Shown: positions 44,253 through 51,080 of the stretch, piece by piece | Numbering within the stretch: position 1 is the stretch's first letter | How the letters are laid out: each line of letters starts with the position of its first letter | Assembly (NCBI RefSeq): GCF_003515065.1 | Contig: NZ_QXGH01000031.1 | Span: 1 to 64,000 of the forward strand | Source: Nocardioides immobilis | Lineage (GTDB): Bacteria; Actinomycetota; Actinomycetes; Propionibacteriales; Nocardioidaceae | Direction: 5' to 3' | Length of the DNA stretch: 64,000 bases | The notes under the pieces: generated by a model | What the model was told of the DNA's origin: nothing | The model's input: only the letters and a program-made list of their open reading frames with translations | Database searches by the model: none | Program-made: the position numbers and the translations under genes

Positions 44253-44265
44253 CTCGCCTCCTGTC

Positions 44266-44287
44266 TGGTCAATCGTTGGTCAATCGT
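44266..44287. repeat. Two adjacent 11-bp direct repeats in the hrcA leader
   Basis: TGGTCAATCGT is repeated twice end to end (44266-44276, 44277-44287). The repeats fill the untranslated leader of hrcA between the CIRCE and the RBS. A second regulator binding on repeated sites is possible. Confidence 0.6.
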
Positions 44288-44319
44288 TTGGCACTCGGAT
44301 CTCGGGAGTGCCAAGGATA
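44288..44319 (-). promoter_or_regulatory. CIRCE operator and -10 of hrcA
   Basis: TTGGCACTC-N9-GAGTGCCAA (44288-44314) matches the CIRCE inverted repeat (TTAGCACTC-N9-GAGTGCTAA) with one symmetrical change per arm. On the minus strand the -10 hexamer TATCCT (44314-44319) abuts the operator, so HrcA would cover the transcription start. Confidence 0.9.
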
Positions 44320-44365
44320 CCGCCGCCGGCGAGGACGGCGACGCACCCTGTCGCCACGGGATCGT

Positions 44366-44384
44366 ATAGGTTAGGCTTACCTAA
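44366..44384 (+). promoter_or_regulatory. DtxR/IdeR iron box
   Basis: ATAGGTTAGGCTTACCTAA matches the 19-bp DtxR/IdeR consensus TTAGGTTAGSCTAACCTAA at 17 of 19 positions. It lies 20 nt before GTG 44404 and contains a possible -10 (TAGGTT or TAGGCT), so iron-loaded regulator would repress the gene. Confidence 0.85.
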
Positions 44385-44403
44385 ACTGAGCGAAGGAGCG
44401 ATC

Positions 44404-45165
44404 GTGACCGTCGACAGCAGCCACCGCACCGAACCGGCCAACGCAGCTCAGCTCGCCGCCGCTGCCCGCAGCATCCTGGCCTGTCCCGACGACGTCCAAC
44501 TCGTCGTCGACGGCGTCGACGACATCGCCGCCGGCCTCGACGACGCGGACGGCACCGGCGGCGGCGGTCTCGACCTCCGCGACATCGAGGGGAGCCCGGT
44601 CTTCACCTGCCCGGCCGGCACGCCGCTCGCGCAGGCCGCCGCCGCCGGGAGGAACGCGCTCGTCACGCTCACCAGTGGCCTCGGCCGGCCCGGCTCCCCC
44701 TCCCGACGCGCGTCGGTCACCCTGGCCGGCCGACTGGCGATCGCTGACCGGGAGGAGTGCCCGTGCTGTGACCGGGTGCGGGACACGCTCTGCCTCGAGC
44801 TCGACTTCGTGCTGCTCACCTACCCGGGCCGCGAGCCGGGTGAGCAGGTCCAGCAGCGGGTGCCGCTGACGGCGTATTCCTCCCCTGCCCACCAGCTCAA
44901 CCGCGGCTTCCTCCAGCGATCCGTCGAGCACGCGAACAACTGCCACCAGGACGATCTCCGGCAGGCGATCGCCACGACGACCGACACCCGGCTCCGCGAC
45001 GTCGTCGGCGTCCACCTCGCCGACCTGCGGCCGGACCGGGTCGAGGTCCGCTGGGTCGACGTCTCCGGCGCGCACGCCCGCACCCTGGAGTTCGGACGCT
45101 CCGCGACCACCCCGGCCGAGCTCGGCCGACTGCTCCGGGAACACCTCCACGACACCATCTGCTGA
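44404..45165 (+). CDS. HugZ/DUF2470-type heme utilisation-like protein, iron regulated
   Basis: A 253-residue protein. The N-terminal two thirds resemble a split-barrel flavin/heme-binding fold, and the last 90 residues (EHANNCHQDDLRQAI, VVGVHLADLRPDRVEVRWVD) match the DUF2470 domain of heme-degrading HugZ-type proteins. A Cys cluster, ECPCCDRVRDTLC (about 118-131), is unusual. GTG 44404 follows GAAGGAGC. The perfect iron box upstream supports a role in iron or heme acquisition. Catalysis is not proven. Confidence 0.7.
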   Translation: MTVDSSHRTEPANAAQLAAAARSILACPDDVQLVVDGVDDIAAGLDDADGTGGGGLDLRDIEGSPVFTCPAGTPLAQAAAAGRNALVTLTSGLGRPGSPSRRASVTLAGRLAIADREECPCCDRVRDTLCLELDFVLLTYPGREPGEQVQQRVPLTAYSSPAHQLNRGFLQRSVEHANNCHQDDLRQAIATTTDTRLRDVVGVHLADLRPDRVEVRWVDVSGAHARTLEFGRSATTPAELGRLLREHLHDTIC

Positions 45166-45172
45166 CACCCCG

Positions 45173-45178
45173 TACCGT
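45173..45178 (+). promoter_or_regulatory. -10 hexamer TACCGT before the MBL hydrolase gene
   Basis: TACCGT followed by 6 nt and GTG 45185. The hexamer begins only 8 nt after the upstream stop; the gene thus has its own leaderless promoter. Confidence 0.55.
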
Positions 45179-45184
45179 CCGGGT

Positions 45185-46036
45185 GTGCCGTTCACCGAGA
45201 TCGCCGACCGGGTGTGGGTCGCCCGCTATCCCTGGCTCGACGTCAACGTCAGCGTGGTCGGCGGTGACCGCGGCCTGGTCGTCGTCGACACCCACAGCTC
45301 GGCGCGCGTCGCACGGGAGGTCGTCGCCGACGTGCGGGCCCTCCGTGCCGGCGAGGTGGTGGCGGTGGTCAACACCCACGAGCACTTCGACCACACGTTC
45401 GGCAACGTGACGTTCCGCGAGGAGTACGGCGACGCCCTGCCGATCCACGCGACCGACGAGGCCGCCGAGCGGACGGTGAGCGCGGGCGAGCGGATCAAGC
45501 GGACCTACGCCGACGCCGCCGACGACCCGCACCGCGACGAGGTCCTGGAGACGCCGATCGTGCCCGCCGACCACGTGTTCTCGTCGGCCAGCGTGATCGA
45601 CCTCGGTGACCGCGGGGTCGAGCTGGTCCATCCCGGCCGCGGGCACACCGGCGGCGACCTGGTCGTCCGGGTGCCCGACGCCGACGCGCTGCTGGCCGGC
45701 GACCTGGTCGAGGAGTCCGCACCGCCGGCGTACGGCGCCGACTCGTTCCCGATGGACTGGCCGCTGACCCTGCACCTGGTGCTCAACCTGACCACCCCGG
45801 GCACGGTCATCGTTCCCGGCCACGGGGCCCTGGTCGACCGGGCGTTCGTCCAGGACCAGCGCGCCGACATCGGCGTCGTCGCCGAGACGATCCGCGACCT
45901 CGCCGGGCGCGGCGTGCCGGTCGACGAGGCGCTCGCCGCCGCGGACTGGCCGTTCCCGCGCGAGGGGCTGGCGGACGCCGTACGACGGGGCTATGCGCAG
46001 CTCCCCCGCGCGCAGAAGCGGCTGCCGCTGATCTGA
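45185..46036 (+). CDS. MBL-fold metallo-hydrolase
   Basis: A 283-residue metallo-beta-lactamase-fold enzyme. The metal motif is NTHEHFDHTFGN (HxHxDH), the next His is in HPGRGHTGGDLV, the bridging Asp in DALLAGDLVEES, and the last His in VIVPGHGALV. Similar proteins hydrolyse thioesters, lactones or cyclic nucleotides; the substrate is not predictable here. The start is GTG 45185, directly after the leaderless -10. Confidence 0.87.
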   Translation: MPFTEIADRVWVARYPWLDVNVSVVGGDRGLVVVDTHSSARVAREVVADVRALRAGEVVAVVNTHEHFDHTFGNVTFREEYGDALPIHATDEAAERTVSAGERIKRTYADAADDPHRDEVLETPIVPADHVFSSASVIDLGDRGVELVHPGRGHTGGDLVVRVPDADALLAGDLVEESAPPAYGADSFPMDWPLTLHLVLNLTTPGTVIVPGHGALVDRAFVQDQRADIGVVAETIRDLAGRGVPVDEALAAADWPFPREGLADAVRRGYAQLPRAQKRLPLI

Positions 46037-46063
46037 GGATCGACGGCCCCGGTTGGGGTGAGG

Positions 46064-47611
46064 TCATCGAGCAGGAAGTGCCCTAGCCGAGGGATCGGCC
46101 GCCACCTCGGGCATCGGCGCGAACACCTCGAGCGGTTCGGCCTTGCCCTTGAGCGGGACGCTGCCGCGCGAGACCAGGGGCACCTCACGCTGCAGCATCG
46201 CGGCGGTGGCCGCCGTGATCAGCACGTCGTCGCCGGTCTGGCGCGTTGCCGCCTCGACCCGGGCCGCGGTGTTGACGGCGTCACCGATGACACTGAAGTT
46301 CAACCGACCGGCTCCGCCGATCGACCCCGCCACCACGCGGCCGGTGTTGACGCCGGCGGCGACCCTCAGCCCGGCGTCCTTGGCCGCGACGGCCGCGACG
46401 ATCTCGCAGGCAGCCGCCACGGCGCGGTCGGCGTGGTCCGGGAACAGCTCGGGCGCACCGAACACCGCCATCAGGCCGTCGCCGATGAACTTGTCGATGT
46501 GTCCGCCGTGCCGGTCGACGATCGGGACGATGACCTCGAACATCCGGTTGAGGGCGGCGATCACCTCGGGTGCAGGGGCGCTCTCGGCGTACGACGTGAA
46601 CCCGCGGACGTCGCAGAACATGATCGACACGTCGATCTCGACCCCCTCCTCCGGGAACTGCCCCGAGAGGATCAGCGCGGCGACCTCCTTGTCGACGTAC
46701 GTGCCGAACGCCGCGCGCATCTGCTCACGCTCCTCCAGCCCGCGGGTCATCAGGTTGAAGTCGTGGGCGAGCTCGCCGAGCTCGTCGCTCGTCATCACCG
46801 GCACCCGGGTGGTCAGGTCACCGTCGGCGACCTTGGCCATCGCTGCGCGCACGCGCTCGATCGGCATCGTGATCGCCTCGGCGAGCAGAACCGACAGCTC
46901 CTGAGAGAGCGCCAGGCCCACGCAGACCGACGCCACGACCGCGAGCACCAGATCGTCGGACCCGTCGCGATCGCCGAGCAGGCTCGCTACGAGCAATGCC
47001 GTTGCGATCGTGTAGACCGAAGGTCCGAGCATGATCCGCTTGCGCACCGGCAACCCGAGACGCGCGAACGGGAAGTCGTCGGGCAGCACCTTGGCGATGT
47101 CGGCGACCAACGGCCGGGACAGCATCTCGCCCGCTGAATAGCTCAGCACCGTGGCGTAGACGGCAGGCACCACGCACGCGAGCACGAGCGCGAAGAAGTC
47201 GACCCACCGCAGGTCGAACAGGATGACGCCGAAGACGCTGGTCGGCAGGACGACGACGGGGTTGATCCACCAGCTGTTGCGGCGGAACTGACGGTAGGTC
47301 AGGGTCGCCGCCGTCTCCCAGGCGCTGACGGTCTCCGCCGGTGTCGGGTCGGCGGTGTCGTGCCAGGTGCGGACCGCGCAGAACGCCGATCGGGTGCGAA
47401 CCGACGCGGCGAAGATCGCGATCGCGGTCAGGATCGAGCCGAACGTCGCGAGCCGGGCCACCTGGTGCGCGCTCGCGTCGTAGTAGGACGCCAGGATGAC
47501 GACCGTCACCAGGGCGACGAAGACCGACACGAGTGCCTGGCCGATCGCCAGCACCAGCCAGTAGCGCGATCCAAGGCGCTCGTACAACCACGCGGTGATG
47601 CGATCGAGCAC
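46064..47611 (-). CDS. Membrane-bound class III adenylate/guanylate cyclase
   Basis: A 515-residue protein with about six transmembrane segments in residues 1-245, a HAMP linker (about 245-300, AEAITMPIERVRAAMAKVADGDL) and a class III cyclase domain (about 320-505). The cyclase has the metal Asp in IMFCDVRGFTSY, a second one in KFIGDGLMAVFG, and the transition-state Asn/Arg in GDAVNTAARVEAATRQ. ATP versus GTP specificity cannot be settled. GTG 47611 is preferred over the much longer open frame, which is antisense to DUF3097. The N-terminal sensor ligand is unknown. Confidence 0.88.
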   Translation of the reverse strand: MLDRITAWLYERLGSRYWLVLAIGQALVSVFVALVTVVILASYYDASAHQVARLATFGSILTAIAIFAASVRTRSAFCAVRTWHDTADPTPAETVSAWETAATLTYRQFRRNSWWINPVVVLPTSVFGVILFDLRWVDFFALVLACVVPAVYATVLSYSAGEMLSRPLVADIAKVLPDDFPFARLGLPVRKRIMLGPSVYTIATALLVASLLGDRDGSDDLVLAVVASVCVGLALSQELSVLLAEAITMPIERVRAAMAKVADGDLTTRVPVMTSDELGELAHDFNLMTRGLEEREQMRAAFGTYVDKEVAALILSGQFPEEGVEIDVSIMFCDVRGFTSYAESAPAPEVIAALNRMFEVIVPIVDRHGGHIDKFIGDGLMAVFGAPELFPDHADRAVAAACEIVAAVAAKDAGLRVAAGVNTGRVVAGSIGGAGRLNFSVIGDAVNTAARVEAATRQTGDDVLITAATAAMLQREVPLVSRGSVPLKGKAEPLEVFAPMPEVAADPSARALPAR

Positions 47612-47696
47612 GTTTCGAGTGTGACGGCTGCCGGTGACATCCGTCCACCGAACAGGAGGTTCGGCGCGGCAGCCCGACGGTCGCCGCGGAGCGCCG

Positions 47697-47702
47697 TACG
47701 GT
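47697..47702 (+). promoter_or_regulatory. -10 hexamer TACGGT before the DUF3097 gene
   Basis: TACGGT lies 8 nt before GTG 47711; no Shine-Dalgarno is present at the start. Confidence 0.5.
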
Positions 47703-47710
47703 TTCAGGTC

Positions 47711-48559
47711 GTGACCGATCGTTACGGGACCGACGTGCTGGCCGGGGACTGGAAGAAGCCGAAGAACGGCCGCGCCGTGGAGGCGCCGGCCGAGATCGGC
47801 GCGGTCGTCGAGGAGGTCACCGCGGACTGGTGCGGTGAGATCGTCGCGGTCGACCGAGACCTGCACACGCTCACCCTCGAGGACCGGCGCGGGAAGCGCC
47901 GTACCTTCCCGCTCGGGCCGGGCTTCCTGCTCGAGGGCAAGCCGGTGATCCTGACCGCCCCGGTCCGCCGTACGGCGCAGCCGGCGAAGCCGACCCGTAC
48001 GGCGAGCGGGTCGGTCGCCGTGCACGGCGCCAAGGCCAGGGTGGCCCGCGCCAGCCGGATCTTCGTCGAGGGCCGCCACGACGCCGAGCTGGTGGAGAAG
48101 GTCTGGGGCGACGACCTGCGGATCGAGGGCGTGGTCGTCGAGTACCTCGGCGGCGTCGACGACCTGGCCGACCACCTGGTCTCGTTCAAGCCCGGTCCGC
48201 AGCGGCGGGTCGGCGTCCTCGTCGACCACCTGGTGCGCGGGTCGAAGGAGTCGCGGATCGCCGACGCGATCGTGCGCGGGCCGAACGGTCCGCACGTACG
48301 GATCGTCGGGCACCCCTTCGTCGACATCTGGCAGGCGGTCAAGCCCGAGCGGATCGGGCTGAAGGCGTGGCCGACCATCCCCCGCAACATCGAGTGGAAG
48401 AAGGGCGTCTGCCAGCACCTGGGCTGGCCGCATCGCGACCAGGCCGACATCGCCCGCGCGTGGCAGCACATCTTGTCGAAGGTCGGCTCCTTCGCAGACC
48501 TCGAGCCCGAGCTGCTCGGCCGGGTCGAGGAGCTGATCGACTTCGTGACGGTCGAGTGA
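47711..48559 (+). CDS. DUF3097 family protein
   Basis: A 282-residue soluble protein. It begins VTDRYGTDVLAGDWKKPK, a signature of DUF3097. Conserved segments are GPGFLLEGKPVILT, RIFVEGRHDAELVEKVWG (a Toprim-like E...D pattern) and VGVLVDHLVRGSKESRIADAI. A nucleic-acid enzyme fold is implied by the Toprim-like part, but no activity is known. It is restricted mainly to actinobacteria and often near hemW and lepA, as here. Confidence 0.85.
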   Translation: MTDRYGTDVLAGDWKKPKNGRAVEAPAEIGAVVEEVTADWCGEIVAVDRDLHTLTLEDRRGKRRTFPLGPGFLLEGKPVILTAPVRRTAQPAKPTRTASGSVAVHGAKARVARASRIFVEGRHDAELVEKVWGDDLRIEGVVVEYLGGVDDLADHLVSFKPGPQRRVGVLVDHLVRGSKESRIADAIVRGPNGPHVRIVGHPFVDIWQAVKPERIGLKAWPTIPRNIEWKKGVCQHLGWPHRDQADIARAWQHILSKVGSFADLEPELLGRVEELIDFVTVE

Positions 48560-48572
48560 GCCAGGGGCGCCG

Positions 48573-49052
48573 TCAGGACCGCAGCACGCGACCCTGCGCG
48601 TCACGCGGGCTCGACGAGGCGAGGATGACGATGCCGTCGATCACCGACCACAACCACAGTGCCCACGCCACCGGCACGAACACGAAGCCGATGATGAAGA
48701 TGAAGAGCACCCAGAAGAGTGCCCAGGCCACGAAATGGCCGATCAGCTGGACCAGCCCGATCGCGATGTGGCCGGTGTAGAGCCGCCCGACGCCGAGCAC
48801 CCCGACGAACGGCAACAACAGCTGCAGCAGGCCGGCGACGACCTTGCTCTTGTCCGAGTACGCCAGCCCGGTGGCCGGATCGACGGCGAAAGGCACCGGC
48901 ACCGGGACGGCCACGCCGTACGGAACCGGCGGCGCGCCGTACTGCTGGTACGGCATCTGAGGAGGCGATGGGTAAGGGACCGGCGCCGCTGAGTAAGGGG
49001 CGGGCTGCGGCGTGATGTCCCGCGACTCGGGCGGGTTCCCCAGGTCGGCCAT
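48573..49052 (-). CDS. TM2 domain protein, copy 2
   Basis: A 159-residue membrane protein: a Pro/Tyr/Gln-rich N-terminus (about 75 residues, with PQMPYQQYGAPPVPYG), then DPATGLAYSDKSKVVAG and a TM2 pair (LLQLLLPFVGVLGVGRLYTG and WALFWVLFIFIIGFVFVP). ATG 49052 is 6 nt after TAGGGT on the minus strand, a leaderless -10. It lies 70 nt from a further copy and converges on DUF3097. Confidence 0.82.
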   Translation of the reverse strand: MADLGNPPESRDITPQPAPYSAAPVPYPSPPQMPYQQYGAPPVPYGVAVPVPVPFAVDPATGLAYSDKSKVVAGLLQLLLPFVGVLGVGRLYTGHIAIGLVQLIGHFVAWALFWVLFIFIIGFVFVPVAWALWLWSVIDGIVILASSSPRDAQGRVLRS

Positions 49053-49058
49053 GGCCGG

Positions 49059-49064
49059 ACCCTA
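49059..49064 (-). promoter_or_regulatory. -10 hexamer TAGGGT before TM2 copy 2
   Basis: On the minus strand TAGGGT is followed by 6 nt and ATG 49052, the leaderless spacing. Confidence 0.55.
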
Positions 49065-49121
49065 GTGGAGCGCGGTCGGCGGCGGTGGGCTTTCGGAGAA
49101 CCGCTCCGCGGCCAGCGCGGC

Positions 49122-49457
49122 TCAGCTCATCCGCATCGGGCGGCCGTTGCCGTCGCGGGGGTTGCCGACGAGGATCATGATGCCGTCGATGAACGGCCAC
49201 AGACCGCCGATGCCGCAGGTGAAGAGGGTGACCAGCAGCTGCGCGACGCCCAGGCCGGTCTGGCCCATGTACATCCGGCCGATGCCCAGCGGGATCACGA
49301 TCTGGAGCAGCCCGGCGACGAGCTTGGTCTTGTCGGAGTACGGCAGCCCGGTGAACGGGTCGACGCCGTACGGCGCGGCCGGGTTGAACCCGTACGGCGC
49401 CGGCGGTTGCTGCCCGGGCGGTTGATAGGGCTGGTACTCCGGCGGCTGCTGTCCCAC
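49122..49457 (-). CDS. TM2 domain protein, copy 3
   Basis: A 111-residue protein with a Gln/Pro/Tyr-rich N-terminus (GQQPPEYQPYQPPGQQ), DPFTGLPYSDKTKLVAG and a TM2 pair (LLQIVIPLGIGRMYMGQTGLG, LLVTLFTCGIGGLWPFIDGIMIL). It is closer to copy 1 (37326-37724) than to its neighbour at 48573-49052: the membrane hairpins of copies 1 and 3 are nearly alike. GTG 49457 follows TATGCT by 6 nt. Confidence 0.82.
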   Translation of the reverse strand: MGQQPPEYQPYQPPGQQPPAPYGFNPAAPYGVDPFTGLPYSDKTKLVAGLLQIVIPLGIGRMYMGQTGLGVAQLLVTLFTCGIGGLWPFIDGIMILVGNPRDGNGRPMRMS

Positions 49458-49463
49458 GACACG

Positions 49464-49469
49464 AGCATA
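49464..49469 (-). promoter_or_regulatory. -10 hexamer TATGCT before TM2 copy 3
   Basis: TATGCT on the minus strand, 6 nt before GTG 49457, within the 3' end region of hemW. Confidence 0.5.
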
Positions 49470-49476
49470 CGGACGT

Positions 49477-50700
49477 TCAGGGCAGCACGTCGCGGACCAC
49501 GAGGTCGGCGAGCAGCCGGCCGTGCCGGGTCAGCACCACCCGGCCCGCCTGCTGCCACGGGCCGGCCTCGACCAGCCCGCGCCGAACCAGGTCCGGGAGC
49601 GCGGCGCGCCCGGCGTCGTCGAGGGTGTCGCCCGCCAGACCCTCGCGGATCCGGACCTCGAGCAGCACCCGCTCCACCCGCTGCGTCTCCGCATCCAGCA
49701 CCTCCCGGGCGTGCGCGGGGCTGGCACCGGCCGCGAGCCGGTCGCCGTACGCCGCGGGATGCTTGACGTTCCACCACCGCACGCCTCCGACGTGGGAGTG
49801 GGCGCCCGGCCCGATGCCCCACCAGTCGGCGCCGGTCCAGTAGCCGAGGTTGTGCCGGCAGCGGGCCTCGCTCCCCCTCGCCCAGTTGGAGACCTCGTAC
49901 CACTCCAGGCCGGCGGCGGTCAGCAGGTCGTCGGCGGCGACGTACTTGTCGGCTAGGTCGTCCTCATCCGGCATCGGCAGCTCACCCCGCTTGACGCGGC
50001 GGGCGAGCGCCGTGCCCTCCTCCACGATCAGCGAGTACGCCGAGACGTGGTCGGGCTCGCAGGCGAGCGCCGCCTCGACCGAGGTCGCCCAGTCCGCCCC
50101 GCTCTCCCCCGGAGTGCCGTAGATGAGGTCGAGGCTGATCTGGTCGAACCCGGCCGCGCGGGCGGCCGCCACGACAGCGGGCACCCGCTCCGGGTCGTGG
50201 GTGCGGTCGAGCGTGGCGAGCACGTGCGGGACCGCCGACTGCATGCCGAACGAGATCCGGGTGTAGCCGGCCGCCCGCAGCCGCTCGAGGTAGGCCCGGT
50301 CGACGGAGTCGGGGTTGGCCTCGGTCGTCACCTCCGCGTCCGGCACCAGCCCGAACTCGTCGTCGATCGCGCCGAGCAGGCGGCCCAGGTCGGCGGCCGG
50401 CAGCAGGGTCGGCGTGCCGCCGCCGAGGAAGACGGTCGCCACCGGCAGGTCCCGCTCACCGAGCACCTCGCGCGCCAGCCGGACCTCGTTGACCGCGTGG
50501 TCGACGTACGTCGCGCGCGAGACGCCGCCCCCCAGCTCCTCGGCCGTGTAGGTGTTGAAGTCGCAGTAGCCGCAGCGGACCCGGCAGAAGGGGACGTGCA
50601 CGTAGAAGCCGAACGGCCGGGTCCCGAGCGGCGCCAGCGCCGCGACGGGGAGACTGCCGTCCTTCGGGAGGGGGTCCCCTTCGGGCAACGCGGACGGCAC
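49477..50700 (-). CDS. hemW: Radical SAM heme chaperone HemW
   Basis: A 407-residue radical SAM protein. The [4Fe-4S] motif is CRVRCGYC in FYVHVPFCRVRCGYCDFN, with the extra Cys expected of HemW absent (CxxxCxxC only is visible). FLGGGTPTLLP and TTEANPDSVD are SAM-binding segments, and RISFGMQS follows. The C-terminal HemN_C domain (about 310-400) is present. It is a HemW/HemN-like heme-insertion chaperone and not a coproporphyrinogen dehydrogenase, as inferred from the CRVRCGYC form. Confidence 0.9.
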   Translation of the reverse strand: MPSALPEGDPLPKDGSLPVAALAPLGTRPFGFYVHVPFCRVRCGYCDFNTYTAEELGGGVSRATYVDHAVNEVRLAREVLGERDLPVATVFLGGGTPTLLPAADLGRLLGAIDDEFGLVPDAEVTTEANPDSVDRAYLERLRAAGYTRISFGMQSAVPHVLATLDRTHDPERVPAVVAAARAAGFDQISLDLIYGTPGESGADWATSVEAALACEPDHVSAYSLIVEEGTALARRVKRGELPMPDEDDLADKYVAADDLLTAAGLEWYEVSNWARGSEARCRHNLGYWTGADWWGIGPGAHSHVGGVRWWNVKHPAAYGDRLAAGASPAHAREVLDAETQRVERVLLEVRIREGLAGDTLDDAGRAALPDLVRRGLVEAGPWQQAGRVVLTRHGRLLADLVVRDVLP

Positions 50701-50744
50701 CAGCCCAGTGTCTCAAAAGTTGAGTACCGGTACCCATCCCGGCG

Positions 50745-51071
50745 ATGACCGCCGCTGTCAGGATCGGCACGTGCTCACGACGACCCGCGCCGCCGCGGCG
50801 CGCCGGCGACTACGACGGGTACGTCGCGGACCGTGCGGACGTCAGCAGCTCGGAGTCCGTGGACGTCGTCGGTGCCGCGGGGATGCTCTACACCTACTCC
50901 GACCACGACTTCACCGTGATCCGGGCGGTCGAGGGCGCGGCCTTCATCGAGCTGCGCGGCACGTTCCTGAGTCGAGCAGAGTTCGACGACTTCCTCGCGG
51001 GCCTGCACACGGCCAGCGAGGACGAGTTCACGGCCGCGCTCGACGACGCTGGCGTCACGCCGGAACGTTGA
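50745..51071 (+). CDS. Hypothetical protein
   Basis: A protein of about 108 residues. The conserved-looking part starts at about residue 22 (GDYDGYVADRADV) and includes MLYTYSDHDFTVIRAVEGAAFIELRGTFLSRAEFDDFLAGL, a compact alpha/beta pattern. The first 20 residues are Arg/Pro-rich, so a later start (for example GTG 50771) is possible. I recognise no family. It converges on the acyl-CoA ligase with 9 nt between stops. Confidence 0.55.
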   Translation: MTAAVRIGTCSRRPAPPRRAGDYDGYVADRADVSSSESVDVVGAAGMLYTYSDHDFTVIRAVEGAAFIELRGTFLSRAEFDDFLAGLHTASEDEFTAALDDAGVTPER

Positions 51072-51080
51072 GGGTGCGGC

